A stretch of DNA of 64,000 bases from assembly GCF_035222485.1 (NCBI RefSeq), contig NC_085921.1:930001-994000 (forward strand). The letters are read 5' to 3'. Below are positions 44,512 through 56,617 of this stretch, one piece after another (the stretch's first letter is position 1; every line of letters starts with the position of its first letter). A program made the translations under genes and the position numbers. Under the pieces are notes generated by a model that saw only the letters and a list, made by a program, of their open reading frames with translations, ran no database searches and was not told the DNA's origin. Origin of the DNA: Podospora pseudoanserina (Eukaryota > Ascomycota > Sordariomycetes > Sordariales > Podosporaceae).

Positions 44512-45697
44512 GTATATATACCCACCGGGGTATTCAGGACCGGTTGTTGTTGTCTTTTTTTATCCTTTTTTTATTTTTGATGATACGATAATTTCAGGCT
44601 GGCCAACAGCATATTTGGATGGAATATTTTTGGACTGGTGGATGGATGGATGGGTGGATTAGGGTCTGGGATAGGGAGGGGAGGGAACAGAGGGGGAGTT
44701 GTGGAAAATGCATTGGGTGGTGGAAGGATGGGATTTCTGGGGATGGGGAGGGGACATGATTGTGTTGCACGGGTTGGGGGTTCCTGCTGTAAGGGCCCGG
44801 TGATTGCTTGAATCTGACGTGGTGATACGCGACGGGTGTGATGGATGGATGGACGGGCGGTTACATGAGATATTGAAGGGGGTTTGATGTTGGGATATGC
44901 TGTGCATCGTCATGTCATGATGATGTGTACAGGCAGGCAGGCAGGCGGGGAGATAGCTGAGGTTTTGGAAAAGAGACAATTTTTAGTTGCTAATATATGG
45001 AAAACATATTGACCATTTCTGTTCGCTTTTTGGGGTGATATCGGGGAGGTTTGATGACGGCATGGGAGTGTGTGAAGGTCTGTCTATGCAAAACTCATCG
45101 GGCATGTTGCGTATCAGATTCCCGTGGACGGGTAGATGGACTTTCAGACAGATGCACTCCGATTGGGGTTATGATGTGGTGGTCGGTACCTACCCGGCAA
45201 AGATGGCCGATGAGAAATGATACAACGATACTGTGGGTGTGTTTTCCATTCCAGATAGTTTGCTTGTTTCAAGTTGGGTCATGGTGTTCCACTGTCTCGG
45301 GATAATACCGAGAGCTTGTACTCTGGACTTTGATGGCGAATATGGCCACGACTGTCTTGAGCCCGGGAGGACGTTTGAGCAATGATGGAAGTACCGAACG
45401 TTTTGCTGGCTTTTTTTGGGGGGAGGAATTGCTCCCTGTTGTTTGCGGGATATATATGGGTTTAGAGAAGGAAGTTGGTGTAATGTAGCTCTGCAAGAGA
45501 TCACTCGTCCTTCAGGTAGGTGCCTTGGAGATGGTTCAAGTGCTAGAAATGCGGTTGGATAGGTATCCGCTAGTTACAAAAGGTTGTGGTGTTTATGGGT
45601 AAGTTCACGTAGGTAGCCGGTGTCCCATCTTCTAGATCTATGGTTCCTGAAGGAGAATCCCCAGGTTAGTAAGTAGGGTAGGTAGGTACTCGGTCGT
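44245..45697. other. Spacer with TA microsatellite
   Basis: No gene is supported. The stretch holds the LIM-gene 3' flank, a TA/TG microsatellite at 44477-44520, GATGGATGG-like and GGCA short tandem patches (about 44640-44655, 44930-44948), and repeated GGTAGGTA motifs near 45676-45690 just before the WOPR relic. Confidence 0.5.
44477..44520 (+). repeat. (TA)n microsatellite with TG interruptions
   Basis: About 22 TA units, interrupted by two TG steps, lie 230 nt after the LIM-protein stop codon. Confidence 0.9.
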
Positions 45698-46145
45698 CCT
45701 TTCATTTTTGAGGCTTGCCGACTGGGACTTTTGCCTAGAGTTCAAAGATTGTCCCGAAAAGGAACGCCAACAGATTCGATCCGGGTCGGTTTATGTCTGG
45801 GATGAGAGGGAAGCTGGCATGCGGAGGTGGACTGAAGGAAAGTCATGGAGCGCCAGCCGTGTGCCTGGGAGTTTTTTAACATACCGCGAGATGGAAGGCA
45901 AGCGAGGGAATGGTTTTGGGAACTCGAGGAGGGGGGCTGGGAGAACTCCGGATTCTGGTCGTGGCAGTGATGAGGATGATGGGGAGCCAGACAGTTTGGC
46001 GGCTAGCATAGATCATACCATTAGTGCTGCTAAGGAATCGAGGCTCTCTCCAACTTCCGCGAGGCCAGCCCGCTCAATGTGTACCCAATCTCCACCGCCC
46101 ATCCCACAACACCGTCTTACAACAGCTCGCAGAACCTCCGAATAG
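45698..46145 (+). pseudogene. Truncated WOPR-domain (Gti1/Pac2) transcription factor relic
   Basis: Seen: the plus strand reads FEACRLGLLPRVQRLS in one frame (45707-45754). It then continues one base out of frame as EKERQQIRSGSVYVWDE, AGMRRWTEGKSWSASRV and GSFLTYREMEGKRG. These are the core of the WOPR box of the Gti1/Pac2 family. After this comes a Ser/Asp-rich stretch like the family linker, and a stop at 46145. The start of the WOPR box and any ATG exon are missing; no donor/acceptor pair joins the two frames. Relative to the family one codon is absent and one base is extra near 45752-45756. Known: WOPR proteins control morphology, pathogenicity and secondary metabolism in fungi. This copy probably derives from a paralogue or a truncated duplicate. 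The conserved core suggests recent decay. A sequencing error could explain the shift but not the missing N-terminus. Confidence 0.65.
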
Positions 46146-48509
46146 AGTTTAATCACCCCCTTCTTGAAACTGACGATAACCGATCTCCGATTTGTTTTGA
46201 CAAGCATCATTTCACTCAATCACCTCCGGGGAAACCACAACCGAAATTATCATCCTCTACACCGTCTCCTCCTCCACAAAAATTTGTTGTTCCCTTAATG
46301 CGCGCTAGAAACTCGCTTCGAAACGTTTACGCCAGGGGGGGCGAGCGGACGCCCGTTGCCAAGTTTCGCTGGGCTTTTTCTTTTTTTTCTTTTTTCTTAC
46401 TTGGTTTCCGCCACAGAGATCTTGTGGACGATGAAAAATCGTCCCCTATTGATAATGATTGGTGTTGGGGGGAAAATGATGTGCACAATCTCAGGTGACA
46501 CTGCGTCGTCGATTCCCTGTGGCTTGCCGGCTGGGTAAAATAGGAGAGAGTCCTTTACGATCGACAGAAACTCGAGGGATCATTATATGATTTGGCCTAG
46601 AAAAGATAAAGAATCAACTTAACCAAACCTGTGTCCCTGACGATCATCGCTTGTTTGGCAGGTTATTGCATTTACGGGTTGTATGCAAGATAAGATTTCT
46701 AACCAGCCGGCAGAGAGGACAAAAAAAGGCTTGTTTGGATTTGGCATTGGAGTTGGAGTGGGAGTTTGGGACTTTGGTTAGGTGGGTTGCAATAGACTAA
46801 ACCAAAGCGCCAGAAACAAAAGTTTCATTTCCCTCGGCGGTACTCGTTGAATTATTGCCACCAAAAGAGCGGTTCTTCTGCAAAGGACGACAGCCGAGCC
46901 GGTGCGGTCTCCGGTGTGATGTTACCATGCTAGATTAGGTGTAGATATTGTGCCGTAGAGCACGACGCTGCGGCGTGGGAGGTGATCGGTTGGGTCAGGA
47001 CACAGGTCTGCGTAACCTCAGTTGGTGATGGGAATCGTGGGGGTAGATTTGAAGGATCAATAGGCAGGCAAGGCTCACTGGAGTAAAGGGTCTTCGTCGT
47101 CGTCGTCAAAGTGAAGCCATCGTGGGCTTGAATGGTGAAATGGCAAGCCCATGCGAGGAGGGCCGGGATGCAGGTGGCTTGTGGGACGAACTGGTGGCTT
47201 GGTGACTTCGATTCAAGATGCATCACACACAATTGTGACTGTCTCTCGTATCCGCCGAGTCTCACACTTACTTCGTGTTCCCCGTCGTGATGTGGTATTT
47301 TGTGCCTGGAGGTGCAGAGACGGATTACTGGACTTGGATATATCATGAGGGCGTCTGACGTTCTGTGTGAACATGGTATAATGAGGATTCAATCTTACGT
47401 ACTTGAGCTCTCGATGTTGCGGTTGGTTCTCTGTGACAGGTCTAGACTCTGGGCTAGCAAATCCCCTGCCCAGGGTAGCGCTGCTCGGTTGGGTGGCCGT
47501 TGGCGTCATTTCCGCACCCCTGTCTCATCTTATCAGTGCATCCAGCGGGCACAAGTCGTTACCTACACGTGCTACCTCTTGAAAAGAAGAGAACTTGAAG
47601 TGTTACGTGTCCGAGGCGGTGGGATCAGGTTTGTCTCCCTTGTGAGAGGGCGATCGTTATCCATCGTGCGACAGACACGAAGAAAAGAGCGGGTATCTCT
47701 GCTGCGATAACCCAGGAAAAGGCGGTCGATCTGTCAAACGATTCCATGTTGAACCAGAAACAGAAACAGTCCCCTAATTCGGAAGTGGGCCTGGGCTGCA
47801 TTGGCCCTGTCGTGCGCTAAGCTTTCTCCACTCCCTGCAGAAATCTTCAGGGGCTTTCCCTTGTTTATCGAAAGTCGAGAAGGGGGCAAACGACAGGTCG
47901 GACCGCGCTGCCCCCACGGACCAGACCGGCCGAAAGATACAAGCTCTTGTCATGCCTCGTTCTGTGTGACCTGTGAATGTCTCGTCTTTTTTGCTCTACC
48001 TTGATTGAAGTACTTCTGTTCTACGCAGAACGTTGTCGAAACGTTTCCTGTTATCGCACCAAAAAAAGCGTTGGCTTCTTCGTGCTTGTGCACCGAAAAC
48101 GCACAAAGGACTCTGGGCTTTTTTTTCTTGTGGCGCTGAGGCGTGCCGCTCTCAACTTAACCTCCGCTTCTCCCTTTTTATCGTCAATTTGCCTAATATC
48201 AGCAACGGTGTGGGTGGCCGCCAGTCTTTACTGCCTTCCTTTTTATCCCCCAATCGGCAATCGCGATCCAGTATCGTGATCTCAGCTGCACTCTCCTGGT
48301 TTCTGCGACCGACTGCCAACGGTAGTCCCCTCCAAGGTCGACCGACCGACCAAGTCGAACATCGCGACTTCGTTTTCCATTCTCTAGGCCGCAGACAGGA
48401 CAGCATCGTACCGAAATGCCCGTATAGCGCCGATCGTTTTACACACCTACATTCGTTTCACGTTTCCCGACCACATCGCGGCGTTAACCACCACCATACC
48501 AAAATCGAA
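46146..48509. other. Spacer and leader upstream of the DUF3405 gene
   Basis: No gene is supported. The first 350 nt contain a Pro/Ser-coding open frame that might be remaining WOPR-relic tail. The 3' end from about 47960 is pyrimidine-rich and should be the DUF3405 promoter and 5' UTR. Confidence 0.5.
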
Positions 48510-50775
48510 ATGTTGACAAAAACACACATTCGCCGAGTGCTTACTCGGCCAAAAACTTATATCCCGGCTCTTGCGGTGTTTGTTCTCTGCTGGATCCTGC
48601 TGGCGCACCACGGTGGTTATAGAGTGGTTCCTTTCTACGACCGTCCAGTCAACACTGAGCGCGACCCAGGTACGGATTGAGTTCTCCGGACGGATACTGG
48701 CGTTTGCTGACCACAAAATAGATGAGCGCAAGGAGCTTGCGTTGCAAGCGCAAAGACAACTGTTCGAGAAAGACTGGCGCGATCTGGAAAAGTAAGTGAC
48801 ACCCTGGAAAGCCATTTCACCATCTGCTTGACGCTAACGTTCGTCTTCTAGGAAACCTGGACTAGGCGCCGTATATGGCAACACCTTGAACAGCCTTACC
48901 GACCGGGACACCAGAAAGCCATCGCACGAGGCCAAGCTGACACTGGGCGACAACTCCACCTCCTTCACCAAGGAACGTCCCGCTATCTACAACCCATATC
49001 CCAAGTACAACTCAAAGGAATGGTTGGCCACTCATGCCCGGTATGTGCCTTGCATTGGAGCCACGGGAGACGAAGTCGAGGATATCAAAGTCTTCAGGGG
49101 CCGCCCGCGCAACTTCCCCGACCCCGGCTTTGGAAGCTACAGCACGCTTGGACTTGACCGCAACCTTTGCTTCGAAAGAGAGACTCGGATGGGCCAGTAC
49201 GGAGTAAACCCGGTGATGGATAAGGACGGCCAGCCGGTCAACTGGGACAAGGTCAACTGGGGCGAGTTGCAATCCAAATGTGTCGATCAGAATCAGGCAC
49301 GTTTTGCCACGAGCGGTCCGCCGAACGCCTATGTCGACGAGGAGGAGGACAGCGAGCCTTCCCCCGACCTGAAAAAGTACGACGAGTCTGCCGAGAAGCA
49401 GACGCCCAAGGACCTGTTGGCTACATTCAGACGGTTCTGGCGTGGTCCGGATGCCCGCCCGCTTCGCTCAAGATCGATTAAGGGCGTCTTCGAGAACAAG
49501 CGCGCGTACAATTCGACCGTCAAGGCCGGAGAGGCCAGAACCGCCATTCTGCTGCGATCCTACACCGGGAAGGAGTACAATGATAACGACAAACAAGCCA
49601 TTCGGTCGCTCATCACAGAGCTCAGCCTGCGAACTGGTGGAGAGTATCAGGTTTTCTTGTTTGTGCATTACAGAGAAGACGAGTTCGATATCTGGGCTAG
49701 CGAGGACCTGTACCGCCAAGCGATTGAGAAGCACGTTCCCGAGGAACTCCGCAGCATCACCATTCTTTGGACCGAGGGAGCCGTTGACAAGATGTACCCC
49801 AAGCTCACTGTCAAGGCGAGGAAGGTGCACAACGGCCAGTTCCTGCCTGTCCAGATGTTTATGCAGGAGTTCCGGGAATTCGACTATGTTTGGAACTGGG
49901 AAATGGACTCACGGGTGGTTGGCCATCACTACAATGTGCTCAACAAGTTGGCTGAGTTTGGCCGCAAGCAGCCTCGACGGGGACTCTGGGAGCGCAACGA
50001 GCGCTTCTACATCCCTTCTTACTATGGAGGGTTCGAGTCCAAGTTCCGCCAAACAGTGGAGAGACAAGTCGGGGATGAGACGATTTGGGGCGCTCCCAAG
50101 CTTCCTGTTGTCAACCCTGTCGGTCCCAAGCCACCAGTCGAGAATCCCAAGGACGACAATTACAAATGGGGTGTTGGTGAGGAGGCCGATCTGATCACCC
50201 TGGCGCCCATATTCAATCCAGTCAACAGCGGCTGGATTATGCGCAACCAGGTGTGGGGATACCGAAACCTGAACTTCCCATGGGGCAAGCTACCTCGCCG
50301 GGCTACGATTATTACTCAAGTTAGAGCGTCAAGGAGGTTGATTGACGTGATGCATGCTGAGGATCTCAGAGGCAACCACGTCGCCTCCGAAATGGTTTCT
50401 CAGACCACCGCTCTCCTCCACGGACTGAAGGCTGTGTATGCGCCCATGCCAGTCTACTTTGACCGGGCGTGGAGCGGCAGCCAGCTGGCCAAGTGGTTCA
50501 ACGGAGGCCCCAAGGGGCAAAGTGGCAGCTTCGGCAGCGCCATGGGATGGGGACAAGAGGGGAGATACCTGGGCAGCACATGGTACTACCGTGCCATTCC
50601 ACCTCAGCGATTGTACAACAACTGGATGGGGTACGAGGACACTGGCATCGGCGGCCCCGAGTGGGAGCAGAAGCACGGGAGGACATGTCTTCCTTCGATG
50701 ATTCTGCACCCGATCAAGGAGGTGAAGCCAACGGAGAAGGGGTATTCGACTGATTCAAAGCTTCCTTATGATTGA
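48510..50775 (+). CDS. DUF3405 family type II membrane protein, putative glycosyltransferase
   Basis: Seen: exons 48510-48669, 48722-48791 and 48852-50775 encode 717 residues. A short basic cytosolic end (TKTHIRRVLTRPK) precedes one membrane anchor (about 17-33, YIPALAVFVLCWILLAH), then a stem and a large lumenal domain. Within it a block around EFDYVWNWEMDSRVVGHHYN (about 350-369) resembles a glycosyltransferase acidic site, and the C-terminal part holds conserved Trp/Tyr-rich blocks. This architecture matches the DUF3405 family of filamentous fungi. Known: the family is only described as glycosyltransferase-like; no substrate is established. Introns (52 and 60 nt) have good branch sites. 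The Golgi location is an inference from type II topology. Confidence 0.9.
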
Positions 50776-52878
50776 GAGGGGCTACAAGACAACACCAGCT
50801 GGTCTGATGGAAAACAAACAACAAAAAAAGCATCCCGCCGAGTTGCTTGGTTTGATAAAGAGGCTGCAAGGGTTGAAGGGCAGGACCGATTGACTTTTTT
50901 TTTTTGCGGCGGAATTTTTGGGGGGAGGGACGAGGTTATGAAGCCACCACATGCTTTTCTTTGGGGAAGGGCAGATGTACCGCTTACCTACCAAGCAACT
51001 CGTTTATTCATGAGGAGGGTACCCCAGGTTATTGTAACCAGATCATTGGATCTGGGGGTCACGACCTCTGGTGGAGCATCATCATCATTTTATCATGGGA
51101 TGCATCACATTTTTATATACCCCGGATCATCATCATGAATATGGCCTTCCCCAGGCAGGGGCGAAGGGGGGGGGAGGAGGAGTGGGATGACATGTAACAC
51201 ACACACACATTGCTGCTTGTATGATAAAAAGCCACGATTTGTATTGGGAGTTTTTGGAGTTGGTAGAATGGACGGATGGGAAAGTGGGGTAGGGGGATAG
51301 CATGGCATGTTTTTAGGAGCGTGATTTAAAAAACAAAAAGTACTGTATAGATAATTCTTAATGAACGGAACGGCATTTTTCATGAATATTTTGTTTCTTT
51401 ATGTTGAGTATTGATGGGAAAGGGGCGTGTCAAAGTGATTCCTCTGGCGGGTTGGTGGTTTGGGGAAAATCAGGGGTCCACCCTTGTTCAAAAATAGCAC
51501 CGCGTGACAGGCTGGCTAGTGGTGGAAGAGAAAGGATGATCCGATGGGGGTTGGATTTGCCGGGTTTTTAGGTGATGGGATGGGATGGGATGGGCTTCTA
51601 GAACTTTTAGATTTGGAGGAGGTGTAGGGGGGCAAAGGAGGGAGAAATGTGAACCCGAGTTTGTTGACAGTTTTTGGGGGGTTGATGATGATATTTACGA
51701 TATGAAAAGTGGTGAATGATAGGGAAGGTGGGTCGGATATTAATCTTTTGGATCACCTAGGAATACCACATGCCATTTCCATCTTAGATGGGTAGGTGTA
51801 AAGCTTATCACTATGTTCCATGTCCGGCAGGCGCGGAAGGATCCTAGTAGGTATCACGGTAGTTTTTTTGTCGTTGGACTTCTGGAAGGTGCGGTGTGTA
51901 ATTCTCGAATAATACACAGGAACGGAGACGGAGAGACAGTGTGCTGGAGTGGTGTAAGTGAAGCCGGGAGAACCGATGGTGTAAGACATCTCAACTCACT
52001 TCCTCCATAACCAGGTTTGGGGGGAGTCATGGCCAGCAGCCCAGAGCGGGACCGAACAGGAAAAGAGTTCGGTGTTAAGACCCGGAAGTTAGAACTGGCC
52101 TGGGGGAAAGAAACTCCAGCCCAAGATGGGGAAAATCCAACAATGAGAAAATGGATAGCCTCAAGCACGACAACCTGGGATTGACAGGGCTGCCGTTGAA
52201 AATTGATCTCGTGGCGCCTGTAAGCCCCAAAGTTGTGGAGCGACATGGTCAGACTTTCAGCGCTTGAACAACGCCAAATCAGCCCAGAACGACAAGCCAC
52301 TGTTCATGCTGAGCCACAAACGCCTTGGGAATCTTTGTAATATCTGCATTTTGATTGGACAGAAGTCCAAAATGTGGTACGGGTTGTGGGGATGTGGTCT
52401 GGGTGAGTCGATTGATGGACGACCCATTGTTCGTGTTTGCCGGGTGGTCCGTTGAACTTGGCAGTCACACGGTGTGCGGTGGTGGTGGTCAAAGGGCAGG
52501 GCTGCCAGGTGGGCTGGGCTCAGGCACCGGAGTTTGTGGCATGTTTGTTTTAAAAGGGATGAGGTTCCCGCGCAAAGTCTGAAGGCTTTTTGGTCTTTTT
52601 GTTCTTGTGATCAGTAAAGCATTTATTACCTACACAGACGATTTTTGATCTGGGGATCTGGAAGTACCGGACAAACGTTCAACAAGACGAGTTTCATCAA
52701 CCTTGCCAACCACAAGCTCTCCACTTGTTCACTTACACGCGGTCTTCAACAACAACCACAACCTTTTATACACCACCGCTCTCACCACCACCACCACCAC
52801 AACAACAACAATAACAACAACAACAAAAACAACAACTTTCTCTCCTAAAGTTCACCTCACATAAATAAAGCCGTCAAA
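50776..52878. other. Spacer downstream of the DUF3405 gene
   Basis: No protein gene is supported. The stretch contains the DUF3405 3' UTR and scattered G-rich low-complexity patches. A CAC/CAA-rich tract at 52783-52837 could be the leader of the small ORF at 52879. Confidence 0.5.
52783..52837 (+). repeat. CAC/CAA triplet tract
   Basis: A run of CAC triplets passes into CAA/AAC triplets and ends about 40 nt before the ATG at 52879. Unstructured CAA leaders are known in fungal transcripts, so a 5' UTR is likely if the downstream ORF is real. Confidence 0.85.
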
Positions 52879-53148
52879 ATGTCCCCGACACACACCATGT
52901 CCGCCCACCTCTGCAAACAAATCGTCTCCTCCTGGCGCGAGAGTAGACAGTCCAACACCACCACCAGCAGCCCCCTCCCTTCCCCCCCAAACAACATGGG
53001 CTCCTACTTCCCTCGCTCTCTCTCTTCCTCATCATCACCAAAGACCTCGCTAGACAACGGCGACCGTCACGACACCTCCGTCCCTCTGTCAAGACAAACG
53101 TCCAACAACAACAACAACAACAGCAACTGGAGATGGGGGTCCCGTTAA
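52879..53148 (+). CDS. Doubtful small Ser/Asn-rich protein, 89 residues
   Basis: Seen: an 89-codon ORF starts at an ATG in excellent context (GTCAAAATGTCC) after a CAA-rich tract of leader type. The N-terminal third (MSAHLCKQIVSSWRESR) could form a helix; the rest is Ser/Pro-rich and ends with an Asn run coded by AAC triplets. There is no signal peptide, membrane segment or recognisable domain. The favourable start context and leader argue for a gene; the low complexity argues for chance. Function unknown. Confidence 0.4.
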   Translation: MSPTHTMSAHLCKQIVSSWRESRQSNTTTSSPLPSPPNNMGSYFPRSLSSSSSPKTSLDNGDRHDTSVPLSRQTSNNNNNNSNWRWGSR

Positions 53149-54486
53149 GCGGAAGGAACTGATTGGTCCAAAAAGGGAAGGAGGAAAGAAAGAAAGTGAT
53201 CGTATGATTTGAGGAAGGATATCGCACCACCCAACCACACCACACCACACCACACCATTTTTATTTAATATGATTACGAACCACCTACACCAGTTACTAG
53301 AGAGAGGGAGGGATGGATGCCTGGATGGGGTATGCCGAGTTATGCAGGCCCATCGTTGGTGGTACACACACCTTAGACTTGGGTTTGAAGGGAGGGAGGT
53401 TTAGTCGACCTTACACAACATGAAATGGGCGGTGGAATACAAGGGATTTTTGGGCTGGACTACTGGACTGGACTACTGGACTGGACTACTGGACTGGACC
53501 GGAATTGGATAGGGACATTGTACAATGAAGAGAGAGGGAACATCATTCGCAGCCCACACAGCCAGCTTGGCAGGGCGCTGGACATACGCAACGGAGTTAA
53601 ACGGAGAGGGATTCATTGATTTTGCTTTGTTATCATCATCATTATACCAATTTACTATTTTTTCACCATTTACTTGAACTATGTCGCAATATCCTGCTTA
53701 TGTCACTGTGGGTGAGAGTGAAAGTTGGCATTTTGCCTTGTAAGGTGTGAATGAGATGAGATGGCGCAATCGACACTAACAATTGACAGTTCCCTTGTGC
53801 TGGAAAAAGAAGATCATTTTGTTGGCCGCTTCGGTACCGAATATCTCTATAATGAAAATTTGGCTCACCCAGTCATGAATCCATAACGGAAGGTTTCTTT
53901 GCGCGGTGTCTGTTACGCAAAATTCTTTCAAGAATCGTGCCATGCGAGAGGGAATGTCATGCCATTTTTATCTAAACCGGGCGCGCCGCAGGTCGCCGTT
54001 TGTTGCTGCTACCTTGACCGCTGTTGTTTGTGTAAGTATTTCTCGCACGGTGTGGGGAATGGATCGGACACGGAGAGCGGTACAGGAAAGGGGAGAACCG
54101 GTGGGAATTGAGATCGGGGAAAGCTTTATAAGGGTCCACATTTTTCCGTTGGGGGAGGGAGATCTAACGGGAATGCCGGTGACCGGGTTTGGCTGCCGGT
54201 TTTTGGTGGTGCGGAGGGAGGTGATGGATTGATACCATATCTTTCTACTTGCTCATTTGTGCCAATGCCCCAGCTCTGCATGTTGAGCGAAGGCTGTATT
54301 GGCTTGACACACCTGTTTGAGTTACCCGTTGGAGATTTGTCTCGAGGACACAGGTGTCTGCGTTATTCATGATCTTTCTGGCATCGTCTGTGGCGTGAGT
54401 CGGCGACAGCAAGCTTGGACGAGGTTGGATGATTCTGGGTTGGTCAGTGAACGTTTGTCCCCGGCTGAACTATTGTTGTCCTCTAT
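53149..54486. other. Spacer with short tandem repeats
   Basis: No gene is supported in 1.3 kb. A 13-nt tandem repeat lies at 53457-53499. The right end is the 3' flank of the dCMP deaminase gene. Confidence 0.5.
53457..53499 (+). repeat. 13-nt minisatellite (GGACTACTGGACT)x3
   Basis: Three perfect copies of GGACTACTGGACT and a partial fourth lie head to tail in noncoding DNA. Confidence 0.9.
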
Positions 54487-55665
54487 CTACTTGTACACAT
54501 CTAATTTCTCAAGATGTACCAACCCATTCGCAGGCTGTCAAATCCCGTCAGCTTTTCTTCATCCCCGTTCAATCATGAAAGGAAGCTACTCACCGGGGCA
54601 TACTGCCTCAACTTCACCCCCGCCTCCCTAAACACCGCCGCCGTATCCCCATCCATGCTATACCCGTGACTATACACCACCTCCCCGATCCCAACCTGAA
54701 CAATCTTGATGCTGCACGTCAAGCACGGGTGCGTAGTGCAGTACAGCACCGCGCCCTCCCTCACCCTCTCCCTTCCCGCTTCAAGCAGGGCATTCTCCTC
54801 GGCATGGATACAAAGACAAGTCGTCAACCCGTGCCCTGACCCCTGACCGGCATTGCACCTGTCACATCCCCCCTCCCCACAGTTGACCAAGCCCCTGGGT
54901 GTACCGTTGTAACCCGTGCTGATAACCCTCTTGTCCCTCACAATAACGCATCCAACCCGCCGCTTCATGCAGTTTGCCCTCTGCGCCGCCAGCTCAGCCA
55001 ACGCCATGAAGTAGGCGTCCCACGACGGGCGGAGCCGGTCTTGATTCAACAAATCCAGCTTCCCCAGCGTGGCGTACAAGTGGGCGAGAGAAGAAGAGGT
55101 GTTCAACAACCTCACTGTCGCTCTTGATATCATCGCCTGGGTGCCGTTTACTGGATCGTAGAGATGGGAGTCGTTTAGTGTGACGAACGACTCGAGATCA
55201 GTAACTTCATGATCGGGTTCCGACTCCTCGTTTGGTCCTTTCAAGAACCGTCCGTGGTTGGACTGGGATTGTCGAGCTAGGAAACGTTTCCAGCGGACGG
55301 TCAAGGGGGCGTCAACCGAGAGGAGGAGGAAGAAGGGGCGACGGGTATACATTTCGAGGATTTCTTCTGAGGGAATGTCGGTTGTTACGAAGCGGTCGCG
55401 CCATCGTTTGGTGACGAATTCGAGGAGTTCTTCGGGGGTGGAGAAGGTGGTTTGGGTGGTGGTGGAGGAGGAGATGGAGGATGGGGGGGTGGTTTGGGTT
55501 GTGTGTTTTGGGGTGAGGTAGAGGTGGGTGAAGCCGTGGTGGTCGGCGAGGTAGTTGGCGATAGTGCGCTTGCCGGCGCAGATGCCTGTGATATGTGTAA
55601 GTAAGAGTGGATGGGTGAGAGGCCAAGGTGGTCATGTGTTTACTGCCGCAGATTCCAATGAACAT
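54487..55665 (-). CDS. DCD1: dCMP deaminase with N-terminal P-loop domain
   Basis: Seen: exons 55665-55644, 55585-54594 and 54534-54487 encode 353 residues. The 22-nt first exon joins to give GICGSICAGKRT, a P-loop of kinase type near 4-15. A Ser/Thr-rich insert (about 36-57) follows. The zinc-dependent deaminase core has His268 and catalytic Glu270 (CIHAEENALLEAG) and Cys295/Cys298 (PCLTC); GYNGTPRGLVNC is the substrate loop. The last 16 codons come from a small exon after a GTGAGT donor; without splicing the protein would end shortly after this site. Known: the enzyme makes dUMP from dCMP for thymidylate synthesis and is regulated by dCTP/dTTP. The gene is divergent from ATG7, 952 nt apart. 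Confidence 0.95.
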
Positions 55666-56617
55666 TTTGACTGATGAGTGGAGATTGAAGATTGGTGTTT
55701 TGATCAGATGGAGAAGTAGGGATCCGAAATGAGAACGTCTATTTCTCTCAGTAAATATCTACAACCATGAAACTCTCCAGCCAGCTAAGGTGTGTAATAA
55801 GTCCGTTTTGAAATGGCGGAGAACGAAAACGCGCTTCTAGCTGCAAGTCATCAACGCGTGAGCGCGTCTTCAGCTCCTCGTGGCCGATGATTAGCCGGTG
55901 GGATGTGCCTGTCTTCAGTTGGCCATGATATCAAACAATAGTACATTTTGGTTAAGGACTATTCTATGTTCACAGTTTGGGCCCGTTCCTTATTTTCCAT
56001 ATCTGATGGGCCGTATTCTAGAATCTCTCCGTGACCATCGACCATCTTTGTAAGCCTCTGTCCAAGGTGGTGGCTCAGGTACCTTGCCTTGTTCATGGTG
56101 GGGCAGTCTGGTATACGCTTGAAGCAGATCCCTGGAAAGTGCGGGGCATCAGCCAGAGCTTCCTCCACGCCCCGCTATCGAACTGAAGCTGGTACCTCCC
56201 ATCTGACTTCCAACTTGAACTGAATAGAACGGCAGTTGCGTATCGTATATAATCCAGGCCTTACCTTCCCAAGCTTGTGACACACCAGGCACCGGTCATC
56301 CGGCGATGCCACACCACACCTGACCAAAGCTTTGCAGCTTACCTGAGACGCACATGTGTTCCAAAGGTGTATCTATCTCTAACGCTCTAGACGATTCGAG
56401 TCATCCACAACAGTATTATCCTTCTTTGCCAAATCCAACAAAGCCGCCAGCCTAGATCTTCTCAACGTCGCCGCTTTGACCAGTTCGCGAACAGTAACTT
56501 CGCTCCGAAATCGCGTACACAACTTGCGATCACAACCCCGCGGTCAGTCTTCCACAAACACCAACGAATCAAGAATCAACCCAGCGAATCGACCCCGCGA
56601 GGCGACCACAGAGTACC
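55666..56617. promoter_or_regulatory. Divergent promoter region, DCD1 and ATG7
   Basis: No gene is supported in 952 nt between two divergent starts, so it should hold both promoters. No clear TATA element was recognised. Confidence 0.5.
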
